From IMG/VR virus record IMGVR_UViG_3300028794_000014, positions 1-37,279 of that record: a DNA stretch of 37,279 nucleotides; one strand, given 5' to 3'. The notes beneath the pieces are model-generated. The model made no database searches and was not told where the DNA came from. It was given only the letters and a program-made list of their open reading frames with translations. The position numbers and the translations under genes were made by a program. The DNA comes from a virus. Shown in pieces: positions 1-7,592 of this stretch (positions within the stretch are counted from its first letter, which is position 1; every line of letters starts with the position of its first letter).

Positions 1-118
1 CGTCGCGGTAGCGCTCTTCGATGTCGGATAATTCGGCTTCGGTCGCTTCCCAAAGCTTCTCGACCAGATCGCCTTCGACGATGTTCCAGACGCTGATTTC
101 GCAGCGGGGCTCAGTCAT
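1..118 (-). CDS. hypothetical protein, 3' end outside window
   Basis: The start codon is at 118 and the reading frame stays open to base 1, giving about 39 residues that begin MTEPRCEISVWN and are rich in Glu. It overlaps the end of the upstream gene (stop 111-113) by 8 bases, the coupling style of the whole leftward operon. No family is recognised from this fragment. It may be the last or a middle gene of the leftward operon. Confidence 0.6.
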   Translation of the reverse strand, partial: MTEPRCEISVWNIVEGDLVEKLWEATEAELSDIEERYRD

Positions 119-452
119 CGGCCACCTCCTCGCGAAGCTCTTCCCGGCGCTCGTCGGCCTTCCGGTCAAGAGCCGCCTCGTGCTGGTCAATGGCTTCCTG
201 CATGATCCAGTCCTTGAACTCGTCACGGCTGGTGAAACGATCCTCGATCGACCACGGAAGTTTCAATTCATCCGTGCCATCGAAGAAGCGGACGCCATCG
301 ATTTCAACTGACGGAAGCTCGGCTGGGGTCTCAAGAGTTTCACGGCAACCAGGATGGACAGAGAAAGTCACGACCATCTTGAGTTCAATTTCGGTCCCGC
401 ACTCCCAGCCGGAGATATGAATGTTCTGTTGCGCCCGATATTTGTAATCCAT
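111..452 (-). CDS. hypothetical phage protein
   Basis: 113 residues starting MDYKYRAQQN. An in-frame start at 512 also exists, but it would bury 59 bases in the ninB-like gene. The ATG at 450-452 lies one base beyond the upstream stop (454-456), so I prefer it. The N-terminal half looks like a beta-rich domain (CGTEIELKMVVTFSVHPG), and the C-terminus is an acidic/basic helix (RKADERREELREEV). No family is recognised. It sits just downstream of the recombination genes, so an accessory role in DNA metabolism is possible but unproven. Confidence 0.7.
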   Translation of the reverse strand: MDYKYRAQQNIHISGWECGTEIELKMVVTFSVHPGCRETLETPAELPSVEIDGVRFFDGTDELKLPWSIEDRFTSRDEFKDWIMQEAIDQHEAALDRKADERREELREEVADD

Positions 453-453
453 G

Positions 454-1302
454 TCAGCCTCCGATATCCGCAGGCGAGCACCCGAGGACATCAGCCAACT
501 CAGCGGCCTCATCCTTCAGTGTCGGAGCGTTTGTAGCGTTTGCGATTTTGCGCATCTTCACGCAGATTTGGCGGGCGGTTTCTTTCGCCTCTTCGGAGAG
601 AGGGGCTAGTTCACCTTGGCCCCAGCGCTTTTCGATAGCCTTGAGCGCCGCTGCTGAAACGTTGATATCTGCGGCCTGCGGAAGAATATCTCTCGCAAAC
701 CTGATCAGAATATCGCGCTCGGAATCAGAACCCGCCGGCGGCTGATCTGGGGCGGGATCGCCGCAGGCCGGGTCTTCTCCTGATGCATCGGGGGTTGAAG
801 CATCAGGAATAGGGGAGCCTGCCGAAAGGGCGGAATCGGCAGGCTCGGCAACGGAGGAGGGGGATAACTCCGTCGCGTCCGGCTCGGGAGGCGGGCCGGA
901 TTCGGTTTGTTCTTTCGGGTCTTTGAAAATCACCGGGTGCGCTGGATCTGCGCCGAAGGCATAGATAAGCTCGATAAGATTGCTCATCTCCTCGATCGTC
1001 AGCGTGGACGTGTGCATGCCGAGAGGCACATAGGTTCCCTTGTCGATACCAGGGACGACGCGGGCATGCCGCAGGGACGCGGTAAAGACATCCTTCCAGT
1101 CGTCGGTATCGAGCTTCGCGCCGTACCATTCGACCTGTTCGGACACTTCTCCGAGCATGGCCCACATCTTCGCAGATTGCTCCGTGGAGCGGCTTTTCTT
1201 GCGGAAGGTGACAACGGTTCCGGCATCGACGTTCCGCGCCCACGTGGCGATCTTCTGGCGATCGTCGGGGCCGTTGATTGTGATGGTGGCCCGCGTATTC
1301 AT
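454..1302 (-). CDS. ninB: NinB-like recombination protein with long linker
   Basis: 282 residues. The first ~120 match the NinB/lambda Orf family: a beta start (ATITINGPDD), then EQSAKMWAMLGEVSEQVEWYG and the TDDWKDVFTASL stretch typical of the family. NinB proteins are recombination mediators that bind ssDNA and SSB in phage Red-type pathways. Residues ~130-200 are a Pro/Ser/Ala/Asp-rich linker. The last ~80 residues form a separate helical domain (WGQGELAPLSEEAKETARQICVKMRK) not seen in the ~140-residue minimal NinB, so this is an extended version. Its start overlaps the stop of the preceding gene (ATGA, 1299-1302). It belongs with the exonuclease and annealing protein upstream. Confidence 0.85.
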   Translation of the reverse strand: MNTRATITINGPDDRQKIATWARNVDAGTVVTFRKKSRSTEQSAKMWAMLGEVSEQVEWYGAKLDTDDWKDVFTASLRHARVVPGIDKGTYVPLGMHTSTLTIEEMSNLIELIYAFGADPAHPVIFKDPKEQTESGPPPEPDATELSPSSVAEPADSALSAGSPIPDASTPDASGEDPACGDPAPDQPPAGSDSERDILIRFARDILPQAADINVSAAALKAIEKRWGQGELAPLSEEAKETARQICVKMRKIANATNAPTLKDEAAELADVLGCSPADIGG

Positions 1303-2153
1303 GCCGCACCTGCCTTTTCCATAGCCGCTAGTTCAGCGGCCAACGTGGCTTTGCGTTGCTCGACAAGTTCGGCGTCGTTGGCAGCCTTCATGGCCTTGAT
1401 GTCTTCGGGGATTGATAGCGTCGGGTGGGTCTTCACCCACTCCAGCAACGTTCCGTAGTTGGTGGTGGTGTGGATATCGACGGCAAAGTTCGGGCGATCT
1501 CGGAAACGGCGGCAAGTGGCATCAAACTCAGACTGGATTACTGCGGCACGCTCTTCTTCGGTGTCGAAGAACTGGAATGATGTGTGGTAATGGTCGGAAA
1601 GGTATCTCTTGACCCGCCACTCCTTACCTTTTTCAAAGTCCCCGCATTCAACACGGAGCCCATTGATATCCTTCATTTTCGGGATATGAGGGATGTTCCG
1701 GCCGCCGGGGTAACTGTTCTCCTCGACCGACAGGGGGTAAAGGATTTTGCCGTCGAGCAGTTTGCCGAGGTCGATCATTCCCTTGTGTATCTTCATCCAT
1801 TCGTCAAGCTGACGCTTGGCGTCGGAGAGTTTGTATTCAGCGGCAGACCGCTCGGATTTCAGTTCGTTGATGACCTTCTTAGCTTTCGCCTTGAGGGAGT
1901 CCAGCTCTTCCGTCTTGGCCTTGATGTCATCATTGAGCGCAGCTACAGGAGGCGCGTCGAACAGTGCTGCACGATCCATTGCGACCAAATAGGCGGCTGG
2001 CTCTACGCCTTCATCTTCATGGAGGTCATCTCCGTACCCGTACTGGGTGAAGACCTTGACCATAGGGCGAACGTAGGCTGTTCCGTCATGTTCATGGTCG
2101 AAGCTGAATGCTGCGCCGGTCTTGTCGTAGAGCATTGCTTTATCAGCCATCAC
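1299..2153 (-). CDS. hypothetical protein with central coiled coil
   Basis: 284 residues, unrecognised. The N-terminal ~60 residues form a compact domain (AMLYDKTGAAFSFDHEHDG). Residues ~75-125 are a strong coiled coil (DDIKAKTEELDSLKAKAKK). The C-terminal half contains an aromatic/charged region (KRYLSDHYHTSFQFFDTEEE) and ends in another charged helix. It overlaps neighbours by ATGA on both sides and lies between the exonuclease and ninB genes, so a role alongside phage recombination is a contextual guess only. Confidence 0.75.
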   Translation of the reverse strand: MMADKAMLYDKTGAAFSFDHEHDGTAYVRPMVKVFTQYGYGDDLHEDEGVEPAAYLVAMDRAALFDAPPVAALNDDIKAKTEELDSLKAKAKKVINELKSERSAAEYKLSDAKRQLDEWMKIHKGMIDLGKLLDGKILYPLSVEENSYPGGRNIPHIPKMKDINGLRVECGDFEKGKEWRVKRYLSDHYHTSFQFFDTEEERAAVIQSEFDATCRRFRDRPNFAVDIHTTTNYGTLLEWVKTHPTLSIPEDIKAMKAANDAELVEQRKATLAAELAAMEKAGAA

Positions 2154-2878
2154 GCGGCCTCCTTCTGACCGTAACGGCGCACACGCTCAACCACGGTAGC
2201 CAACTCATCATTGAAACGATCGACTTCGGAAGAGAGGTTCCGAATATAGTCTTCATCCCGGTAGGCTCTTTTCACGAACAGCGGCATGCGCGGCCAGTAG
2301 CAGACGATATCAATCCACTCGCGTTCGGCCACCCAGAGCGCGCCCTGGCATTGAGCTTTGTGCTCCGGCGGGAACTGATCCTTGAAAAGAACCTCGATCA
2401 GGATATGCGGTGCCTTTGACTTGAATTCGGCGATACCGTTCTCGCCAATGAGGCTATCAGGGCTGGCGCCCTTCTGCCCATTGCGGATGAAGCCGACAAG
2501 CTGCGGCTCAACATCCGTCATGAATGCATAGGATTGCCTCGCATCGGCCTCCATGACGTGCCCACGCTCCATATCGGCGTTGGTGTAGCCTTGGACCGCC
2601 TCTTCGGTGATCACCTCTCCTGCGAGCCTGTAGAGGTACTGGCGGCGCGTCTGAGAGGCGTTGCTGTATTTCTTCTTGGCTGCCTTGACCGCAGCGGCCA
2701 GTTGTTCGGCGCTGCATCCGCTCTTCACCATGGCATCCATAATCGGCTGCGGCAGCACACCATCAGCTTTCGCCTCGGCAAGGACGGTGCTGAATTCCGA
2801 AGCTGTCGGAATTCCTGCCCTGGCGGCATACCATGCCTCGGAATTTTGCTCGCAGTCTATGATCTCGGGGCCGCTCAT
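2150..2878 (-). CDS. YqaJ-family viral recombinase / exonuclease
   Basis: 242 residues of the YqaJ/lambda-exonuclease (PD-(D/E)XK) fold. Visible motifs: SEAWYAARAGIPTASEF near residues 13-29 (nucleic-acid-facing start helix), a conserved helix MERGHVMEADAR, then the catalytic signature SPDSLIGENGIAEFKSK (D...E.K), and a QCQGALWVAEREWIDIVCYW strand-helix. Such enzymes digest the 5' strand of dsDNA ends, leaving 3' ssDNA for the annealing protein. It is encoded immediately downstream of the ERF-type annealing protein with an ATGA overlap, the normal partner arrangement. Confidence 0.9.
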   Translation of the reverse strand: MSGPEIIDCEQNSEAWYAARAGIPTASEFSTVLAEAKADGVLPQPIMDAMVKSGCSAEQLAAAVKAAKKKYSNASQTRRQYLYRLAGEVITEEAVQGYTNADMERGHVMEADARQSYAFMTDVEPQLVGFIRNGQKGASPDSLIGENGIAEFKSKAPHILIEVLFKDQFPPEHKAQCQGALWVAEREWIDIVCYWPRMPLFVKRAYRDEDYIRNLSSEVDRFNDELATVVERVRRYGQKEAA

Positions 2879-3759
2879 GCTGCGCTCCCCTTCTGCTGCG
2901 TCAAATGTGCGATGCGCTGGCGCAGAGACATGACGACTTCATTGAATTTTGCCATCGGGACAGAAGCGACGGCGTCGACCTCCCATCGCTCGCAGAACTT
3001 GGCTATGTCGACTTTGCCTTGTTCGATCAGGTCAAGAATGACTGAAGCCTGCGCCTCGGTAATAGCCTTGGCGTCGTCTTGGTTCTGTCCTGCCTTGCTG
3101 CCATCGTCGTCGTGGCTCACAGAGAGGCCAAGGGCGAGCTTGAGCGTATAGCGCTGGAGATATGTAGCGGCAGACGCAATCGCTTGCAGGCTGTTCTTCC
3201 CGCCCGATGTATCAGCACCTGCCGAAAGTGGAGTTCTGGTGGCATAGCCGTCGTCGTGCTCAAGAATGCACGTGATCGTCAGCGGGCGATCAATCCCGTT
3301 GTCGCTTTCGAAACGATAATGCAGGCCGTGTTTCGTGAGGATAGGAGACACCTGCTCTTCGATGCCGGCCAAGTCTTCGTGACGATAGTTGACGCGCGAT
3401 TTGCCGGTCGGCGTGTAATCGACCTCACGGGTTTTCATGATCGGCCGGATTTCGGCCTTTGCCGCGGCAACCGCCTTCGTGAAAGCGATCTTCGCGTTAC
3501 GCGCCTCTTCCCGGTCCCGGAGATCCATCATCTGCTTGAGGATGTCGGCTGAGACGCCCATTTCCAGAGCGCGCCCAACCATCTCCATTGGAGTCATGAC
3601 GGCACGAGGCGTTTCCTGCACGGCGATCTGCTGCGGTGACTGGATTTCAACTGCGTTTCCCATTTTCGCCTCCATGGCTTTGGTTGCTTTCGCGACGACG
3701 CCGTGCGCCAAGCCGCCGATATGTTCTTCCGTCCCGTGAATATCGAGGAGATCAGCCAT
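2875..3759 (-). CDS. erf: ERF-family single-strand annealing protein
   Basis: 294 residues. Residues ~70-215 match the ERF superfamily: a helical ARNAKIAFTKAVAAAKAEI segment, an aromatic beta element (SRVNYRHEDLAGIEEQVSPI), and the conserved GGKNSLQAIASAATYLQRYT helix followed by LALGLSVSHDDDG. The N-terminal ~60 residues are low in conserved features, and the C-terminal ~60 form a separate helical module. These proteins anneal complementary ssDNA with their partner exonuclease. The gene ends with ATGA overlapping the exonuclease start. The set of ERF annealing protein, YqaJ nuclease and NinB is a complete Red-like pathway. Confidence 0.9.
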   Translation of the reverse strand: MADLLDIHGTEEHIGGLAHGVVAKATKAMEAKMGNAVEIQSPQQIAVQETPRAVMTPMEMVGRALEMGVSADILKQMMDLRDREEARNAKIAFTKAVAAAKAEIRPIMKTREVDYTPTGKSRVNYRHEDLAGIEEQVSPILTKHGLHYRFESDNGIDRPLTITCILEHDDGYATRTPLSAGADTSGGKNSLQAIASAATYLQRYTLKLALGLSVSHDDDGSKAGQNQDDAKAITEAQASVILDLIEQGKVDIAKFCERWEVDAVASVPMAKFNEVVMSLRQRIAHLTQQKGSAA

Positions 3760-4090
3760 GACGGGTGGATTCCTGCTGTTCGAGAGCCTGGCGCTTGAAA
3801 TACGGCTCCGCTCTTGCCGCTATGGCGAAAGCAACGATTCCAGCGATAAAGCCAGCCGTGAGGCATAGGACGAGATGATCCCGCCATGAGAATGAGATTA
3901 CCGGTGCCGTGGTTGCGGCAGACTGAGCCGAGCATGTGTCGGGAGGGCATGAGCAGCCGTATTGCTTGACGATGCAATCAGAACTGGACATCATCGGCCT
4001 CCTCAGTTTTAGGCAGGAACGGAGGTTCTGCCGCCGCTCGCAAGTTGCGGTATCGACCGCGCAATTGACGCATGTGGCGTAGTGGGTCAT
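3752..4090 (-). CDS. small Cys-rich membrane protein
   Basis: 112 residues. The N-terminus has a Cys cluster (THYATCVNCAVDTATCERR) that could bind a metal, followed by a second Cys pair (YGCSCPPDTC). One clear membrane helix follows at ~71-93 (HLVLCLTAGFIAGIVAFAIAA), then a short charged tail. The N-terminal CVNCAVD motif resembles small unnamed proteins I associate with rhizobial phages. A second start (MMSSSDC) exists inside the frame, but the 4-base overlap with the upstream gene at 4087-4090 favours the start at 4090. The function is unknown. Confidence 0.65.
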   Translation of the reverse strand: MTHYATCVNCAVDTATCERRQNLRSCLKLRRPMMSSSDCIVKQYGCSCPPDTCSAQSAATTAPVISFSWRDHLVLCLTAGFIAGIVAFAIAARAEPYFKRQALEQQESTRHG

Positions 4091-4548
4091 GGCTCAACAC
4101 TCCACTGAGTGGGTGTGGAGGGGCATTCGCAACTCAGATAGCCGCCTTGACCCCTCTCCTCATTGCCGCAAACAGGGCAAGCGGCTCGCCCACCTCTCAG
4201 CTCAGCAATGCGCTTGGCCCGACTGTTGATCAGCTCTTCTATGGTGGAGGCGAGTTCTTCCCTCAGCCGCCGGTTTTCATGTTTGTCGGCAAATTCCGGC
4301 TTACTGACGTGGATGTGATTGAGGAACCCCCAGTTACCGGACGGCTTGCTGTCGTCTGTGCCATAGGTGCATTCCTCGCAAAGAGGCATGCCGCAGACAA
4401 ATTGACCGCAGAAGTCGCATCCGTGTGTCGCTGGCTGTCCGCAACTTGAGCACTTCGATGAGGCGTGCTCCTCGCATAGATACCGACCATGCTCGACCGA
4501 CTTCCCGCAGGCGTACCCATAGGTGGAGAATTTGCACTTGTCGCTCAT
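4087..4548 (-). CDS. zinc-finger-like hypothetical protein
   Basis: 153 residues with many paired cysteines. An N-terminal Cys/His group (DKCKFSTYGYACG...YLCEEHASSKCSSCGQP...CDFCGQFVCG..LCEECTYG) looks like a treble-clef or B-box-type metal site. A Leu/Glu helix (ENRRLREELASTIEELINSR) follows, then a C-terminal CPVCGNEERG...CEC ribbon. Two metal sites flanking a helix suggest nucleic-acid or protein binding. The helix ELASTIEELI recurs as ELASTIDELI in the product of 10573-11067, so these two share a module. Both ends overlap neighbours by ATGA. Confidence 0.75.
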   Translation of the reverse strand: MSDKCKFSTYGYACGKSVEHGRYLCEEHASSKCSSCGQPATHGCDFCGQFVCGMPLCEECTYGTDDSKPSGNWGFLNHIHVSKPEFADKHENRRLREELASTIEELINSRAKRIAELRGGRAACPVCGNEERGQGGYLSCECPSTPTQWSVEP

Positions 4549-4940
4549 GGCTTGCCCACTCCGATGGTGATGACGCGATCAGGTGGGACCATCTCGGCCA
4601 ACTCCGACACCGGATCGATGCGCTCATGCTCGGCGATATTCATGACGGGGACAGCGATCTCATCGCCATAGCGCCCCTTCCATGTCGCGAGCCAGTCGCG
4701 CCAGTTCTCACTGTTTACCTGCTCGGCCTCATCAATGGCGATCTGCATATCTGGGTAGAGAGCGAGGATGACCGGAACGGCTTCGCGGCTGATGCGAGAT
4801 ATTTGATGCGTGAAGACGCTTTCGCCCGTCATCCAATTCAGCACCTCGTAGACGCAGCCAATGCCGTTTTCCGAAACGAGGATGCCGGTGACCGTGGACA
4901 TGACGGCTTCCGCCGGAAAGGTTTTCGTTCTGTCGCTCAT
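4545..4940 (-). CDS. DUF7736-like phage protein
   Basis: 131 residues. The segment FPAEAVMSTVTGILVS...VYEVLNWMTGESVFTHQISR matches the pattern I know from the DUF7736 family (a 'TG.LL' strand, then 'LN.MTG..LFTHQL.RA'). These are common small early proteins of siphoviruses and podoviruses with no known function. The C-terminal half (WRDWLATWKGRYGDEIAVPVM) is Trp-rich. The gene is coupled to both neighbours by 4-base overlaps. Confidence 0.75.
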   Translation of the reverse strand: MSDRTKTFPAEAVMSTVTGILVSENGIGCVYEVLNWMTGESVFTHQISRISREAVPVILALYPDMQIAIDEAEQVNSENWRDWLATWKGRYGDEIAVPVMNIAEHERIDPVSELAEMVPPDRVITIGVGKP

Positions 4941-5224
4941 GACGAAACACCCTTACGAATTTCCGCCGCAGCGTCCTTTCGCGCAGCCGTATAGCCGCGA
5001 TCAAAGTCTGTGACGGTTGAATATGTTGGGTAAACCTCGGCAACGGCGGCGCAGCGTTCGCGCTCGGCAACGATGGCCTCGGCTATGTCACTGATCGAAG
5101 CCTTGCGGCAGCCGTCATATCCGCCGCAGGAAACCGCATCGTTGCAGAGCAGATTGTCGAGAGCCTTTTTGGCCGCATGCAGAATGTCTTCGGGGATCTT
5201 GCTCATGGCTCGACACTCTCTCAT
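4937..5224 (-). CDS. small hypothetical protein
   Basis: 95 residues if started at 5224 (ATGA overlap with the gene upstream), or 89 if started at the internal ATG at 5206 (MSKIPEDI), which has GAGAG about 9 bases upstream. The core is helical (ILHAAKKALDNLLC, ISDIAEAIVAERERCAAVA) with two Cys in CGGYDGC. The ERERCAAVAE...AA..IRKG pattern is common in small phage proteins of unknown role. Confidence 0.65.
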   Translation of the reverse strand: MRECRAMSKIPEDILHAAKKALDNLLCNDAVSCGGYDGCRKASISDIAEAIVAERERCAAVAEVYPTYSTVTDFDRGYTAARKDAAAEIRKGVSS

Positions 5225-5466
5225 GCCGCACCCCCTTCGTAAGTCTCTCCAGCCTTGGTGATGGTGTAGCCCAGGAGGGTGCAGAGGCGGTTGAACTCGG
5301 TATCGAGATCTTGTGCATCTGCCTGCATAAGGCCTGAGACGGCCGATTTATCGCTCTTGTCGTAGACGCACTGAAAGGCCAAGGACAAGGCGCTAAACTT
5401 AGCGGAGATGCGATCCATCCGACCGATCGTTGCTAATACTTCGTAACGATTCTCTTCGGTGATCAT
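5221..5466 (-). CDS. small hypothetical protein
   Basis: 81 residues, all-helical in appearance (NRYEVLATIGRMDRISAKFS, ADAQDLDTEFNRLCTLLGY). No family is recognised. It overlaps both neighbours by ATGA and so is translated as part of the leftward operon. Confidence 0.65.
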   Translation of the reverse strand: MITEENRYEVLATIGRMDRISAKFSALSLAFQCVYDKSDKSAVSGLMQADAQDLDTEFNRLCTLLGYTITKAGETYEGGAA

Positions 5467-5780
5467 CGTCCGCTCCTCATATCCGCTCCGAGAACGATCA
5501 GCTTCAGCATACCGGGGCGAGGCTTGAACATGTCAGCCGGGATGGGGTTCTTCGCGCTGTAAAAGCAGCGGTCCACTTCATCGCCAATGCTATCGACAAA
5601 CGTGTTGATGTATTCCGGGTTACCGCCTGCGACTGATACGAGCCCCGAAAGCTCCTTCATCACCGTGATGGCGAACTCGCGGACGACGGCTTCGTTATCC
5701 TCCTGAGTTCCGTGGATTACCGAGAACTCAGCATCCGCTTTCTTCGCAGCGGTGATGATGGTTTCGAACTGGGTGCTCAT
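5463..5780 (-). CDS. small hypothetical protein
   Basis: 105 residues with alternating helices (TIITAAKKADAEFSVIHG, NEAVVREFAITVMKELSGL) and a hydrophobic C-terminus (GMLKLIVLGADMRSG). Not recognised. Its start overlaps the stop of a 34-residue ORF (5777-5881) by ATGA, which supports both. Confidence 0.65.
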   Translation of the reverse strand: MSTQFETIITAAKKADAEFSVIHGTQEDNEAVVREFAITVMKELSGLVSVAGGNPEYINTFVDSIGDEVDRCFYSAKNPIPADMFKPRPGMLKLIVLGADMRSGR

Positions 5781-5881
5781 GACGCATCGCCTTTGCGGGC
5801 TCTGGCGGTGGTTGGGGCTGGATACTCGCCATCACGGCGAGGCTCGTCGCCTACAATCCCTCGAATTCTTACCTCTTCCAT
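5777..5881 (-). CDS. 34-residue ORF
   Basis: The start codon at 5879-5881 is preceded by AGAGGA nine bases upstream, a good ribosome binding site. The frame encodes 34 mainly charged residues (start MEEVRIRGIVGDEP) and stops with an ATGA overlap onto the next gene. It fills the gap between the repeat protein and the gene at 5780. The function is unknown. It could act simply as a coupling cistron. Confidence 0.5.
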   Translation of the reverse strand: MEEVRIRGIVGDEPRRDGEYPAPTTARARKGDAS

Positions 5882-5912
5882 CGCCTTCGTTCCTCTGTTG
5901 TGCCGGGGTGAT

Positions 5913-6689
5913 CTACGCAGCAGCCTTCGCGCTGATCGCGTCCAGAACGGCGTCACGAATTTCTTGGAATGCTGCCGACTCTGCTGCCGACCATGCTGCC
6001 GACCGTGCTGCCGACTCTGCTGCCGACCATGCTGCCGACCGTGCTGCCGACTCTGCTGCCGACCATGCTGCCGACTCTGCTGCCGACCATGCTGCCAACT
6101 CTGCTGCCGACCATGCTGCCGACCGTGCTGCCGACTCTGCTGCCGACCATGCTGCCGACTCTGCTGCCGACCATGCTGCCAACTCTGCTGCCGACCGTGC
6201 TGCCGACCGTGCTGCCGACCATGCTGCCCCATCAGGGCTATCGCCTCGGATCGCTGCTTCGTGCAGATCAATCACGGCCTGCACGACAGGCTGCGCAGAT
6301 CCGGCGGTGTGGTAGGAAACCCGGAGGATGCCGATGTGGACGCGATGAAGCGTTTCCTGCCAGTTGATCACGCCGCCACGTGAGGCGATGGCCTCGGCAA
6401 GCTGAACGTGCCATTCGGCGCTCTCGCCGTTCGGCAAGCCTTCGAAGATCGTATCCTGGAGCAGTGCGAGCCATTCCGGGTAGCCGTAATAGTCGGCGAC
6501 GATCTTGTGCTTGTGGGAGAGACCATCAATAGCGCCAGCGCTCAGACCGGGCTTGATGTGCGCCAATAGACAACCAACTGAACAGCCGCGGAACTCGCCG
6601 CTCACATCGTTGCCATACGTGCCCTTCAGCAGCATGTCCGCCGCGTAGTGAATCTTCGCCTGCTCCAGAAGTTCTATATGCTTTTCCAT
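5913..6689 (-). CDS. phage protein with Ala-rich 4-residue tandem repeat
   Basis: 258 residues. Residues 1-~153 form a normal globular domain (KIHYAADMLLKGTYGN, CSVGCLLAHIKPGLSAG, YYGYPEWLALLQDTIFEGLP). Residues ~155-239 are 21 copies of a 4-residue unit x(S/L)AA with x = W, R or E, read from a 12-bp DNA repeat. A short helix follows (FQEIRDAVLDAISAKAAA). The repeat is predicted as a long Ala-rich helix with Trp, Arg and Glu on one face. The start has AGAGGA 8 bases upstream. Similar WSAA/ESAA repeats occur in other phage and bacterial proteins. Their role is not known to me. Confidence 0.8.
   Translation of the reverse strand: MEKHIELLEQAKIHYAADMLLKGTYGNDVSGEFRGCSVGCLLAHIKPGLSAGAIDGLSHKHKIVADYYGYPEWLALLQDTIFEGLPNGESAEWHVQLAEAIASRGGVINWQETLHRVHIGILRVSYHTAGSAQPVVQAVIDLHEAAIRGDSPDGAAWSAARSAARSAAELAAWSAAESAAWSAAESAARSAAWSAAELAAWSAAESAAWSAAESAARSAAWSAAESAARSAAWSAAESAAFQEIRDAVLDAISAKAAA
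5971..6228. repeat. 12-bp tandem repeat array, about 21.5 units
   Basis: Plus-strand units are GCTGCCGACTCT, GCTGCCGACCAT, GCTGCCGACCGT and GCTGCCAACTCT, in phase without interruption. The array lies inside the gene at 5913-6689 and all six frames stay open through it. Units at 6043-6126 and 6127-6210 are an 84-bp duplication differing at one base (a CAT unit versus a CGT unit), which points to recent slippage or unequal exchange. Confidence 0.97.
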
Positions 6690-6735
6690 CGTCTCATTCC
6701 TCTGCCGGTATGATAGGGTTGTGATCTGCTTGGAT

Positions 6736-6755
6736 ATCCGCCGGGTTAGGCGGAT
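6736..6755 (-). other. intercistronic hairpin
   Basis: ATCCGCC and GGCGGAT form a perfect 7-bp stem with a 6-base loop in the 76-bp gap between the genes at 6766-7182 and 5913-6689. No T-run follows on either strand, so it is more likely an RNA-stability or processing element than a terminator. Confidence 0.5.
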
Positions 6756-6765
6756 GCCGAAACGA

Positions 6766-7182
6766 TCAGGTGGCGACTGAAAGGAGATCGCTGTTGATGG
6801 TGACGTACGGCATGGAGCCGGGGAGAGCCGGCCATATGTCGCGCGGCAGATTGTAGGAGACCGCGCCGATGCCCATGCCGAGTGCGAACAGCATGGCGAT
6901 CGTCGGGTGTTCAGCCCAAAGCTCGCCGTCCTTCGTCATGCAGGCGTTCAGGAAGCTCATGCCGCCGCCGCCATTCGACTTGAAGTCATCCGAAAGATCG
7001 CCAAGCATCGATACGATATCGGCTCTGTGGCTTTGTAGCCGATCAGGGTGAAAGCCGTATTGGCTGATGATGCCGTCAACGATGACCGCTCCTTCTGGAG
7101 CAGCGCCCGATCCAGTCAGTTCGTCGTTCCTGAACAGGCAATGATTCGCAATGCTTTGACCATTCTCTGCTGTTAGTTTCAT
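6766..7182 (-). CDS. conserved phage protein, unknown function
   Basis: 138 residues starting MKLTAENGQSIANH, with GGGGA about 6 bases upstream. The frame is open further upstream but that part is Arg-rich and out of character. The central part (FHPDRLQSHRADIVSMLGDL...GGGGMSFLNACMTKDGELWAEH) and the end (ALGMGIGAVSYNLPRDIWPALPG.MPY) match a family of unnamed early phage proteins I recognise by the pattern 'SFLNAC...G..W.EH...LPR..WP.LPG..PY'. No activity is known. Confidence 0.8.
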   Translation of the reverse strand: MKLTAENGQSIANHCLFRNDELTGSGAAPEGAVIVDGIISQYGFHPDRLQSHRADIVSMLGDLSDDFKSNGGGGMSFLNACMTKDGELWAEHPTIAMLFALGMGIGAVSYNLPRDIWPALPGSMPYVTINSDLLSVAT

Positions 7183-7226
7183 CGTCTTCCCCTGCGTTAG
7201 TGTTAGTAAGGTGGTTGGGTTGGTGG

Positions 7227-7397
7227 TTAGGCGTCCCGTAGGCGCTCGATGGCGTCGACGATGATCTTGCGAAGGTCTGCGTTTTCCTGAACGATCTCGT
7301 TGTAATCGTCGGCCATGACCCAATCGCCGTCCTGGCGCTCGACCATTTCGGTCTCTTCGTTTTCATCGCCGATCTTGAGGTCGTATCGTCTGGTCAT
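7227..7397 (-). CDS. small acidic phage protein, first gene of leftward operon
   Basis: 56 residues (start MTRRYDLKIGDENEET), strongly acidic, with a C-terminal helix DYNEIVQENADLRKIIVDAI. The start at 7395-7397 has GGAGGGGA about 8 bases upstream, which excludes the longer frame. It is the promoter-proximal gene of the leftward operon, about 95 bases downstream of the predicted operator-controlled promoter. In position it corresponds to early left genes such as lambda N, but no RNA-binding Arg-rich motif is seen. Confidence 0.7.
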   Translation of the reverse strand: MTRRYDLKIGDENEETEMVERQDGDWVMADDYNEIVQENADLRKIIVDAIERLRDA

Positions 7398-7498
7398 TTC
7401 CGTCTTCCCCTCCGTATTGGGTTTGCGTCTCAGTTCGTTGGGTTGCGACTGCAGAAGATCGGCTCGGTTGGGCTGAGGTGTTCTGCTTGTGCCGGTAT

Positions 7499-7527
7499 GT
7501 TGTCTCACACGGTGTGACAGCCGTCAA
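7499..7527 (-). promoter_or_regulatory. leftward early promoter with embedded operator
   Basis: Minus strand: TTGACG (7527-7522), 17-base spacer, GACAAC (7504-7499). Inside the spacer lies the 19-bp imperfect palindrome 7501-7519 (plus strand TGTCTCACACGGTGTGACA). The order TTGnnn-GC-operator-AC is the same as in the rightward promoter at 8812-8840. Repressor binding here would block the whole leftward operon. Confidence 0.65.
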
Positions 7528-7533
7528 GCGAAA

Positions 7534-7592
7534 TGTTTCATCCGGTGTGACAATGAATTGACGCGGCCAGAATCGAGGCGCATATATCCAGC
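7534..7592 (+). promoter_or_regulatory. operator and promoter of the wHTH gene
   Basis: TGTTTCATCCGGTGTGACA at 7534-7552 is a second operator copy, 16 of 19 bases identical to the one at 7501. Just after it, TTGACG (7558-7563), 17 bases, then CATATA (7581-7586) form a promoter whose transcript would start at or beside the ATG at 7593, where no Shine-Dalgarno sequence is visible. Confidence 0.5.

Noticed and set aside
5971-6228. Possible CRISPR array
   Set aside because: Units are 12 bp, directly adjacent and without spacers. The array is a coding repeat in one gene.
5777-6383. Long open frames in all six phases across the repeat (for example Cys/Arg-rich, Leu/Pro/Thr-rich and Gln/His/Arg-rich products)
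   Set aside because: They exist only because a stop-free 12-bp unit is repeated. Only the minus-strand frame 5913-6689 has a normal N-terminal domain and ribosome binding site.
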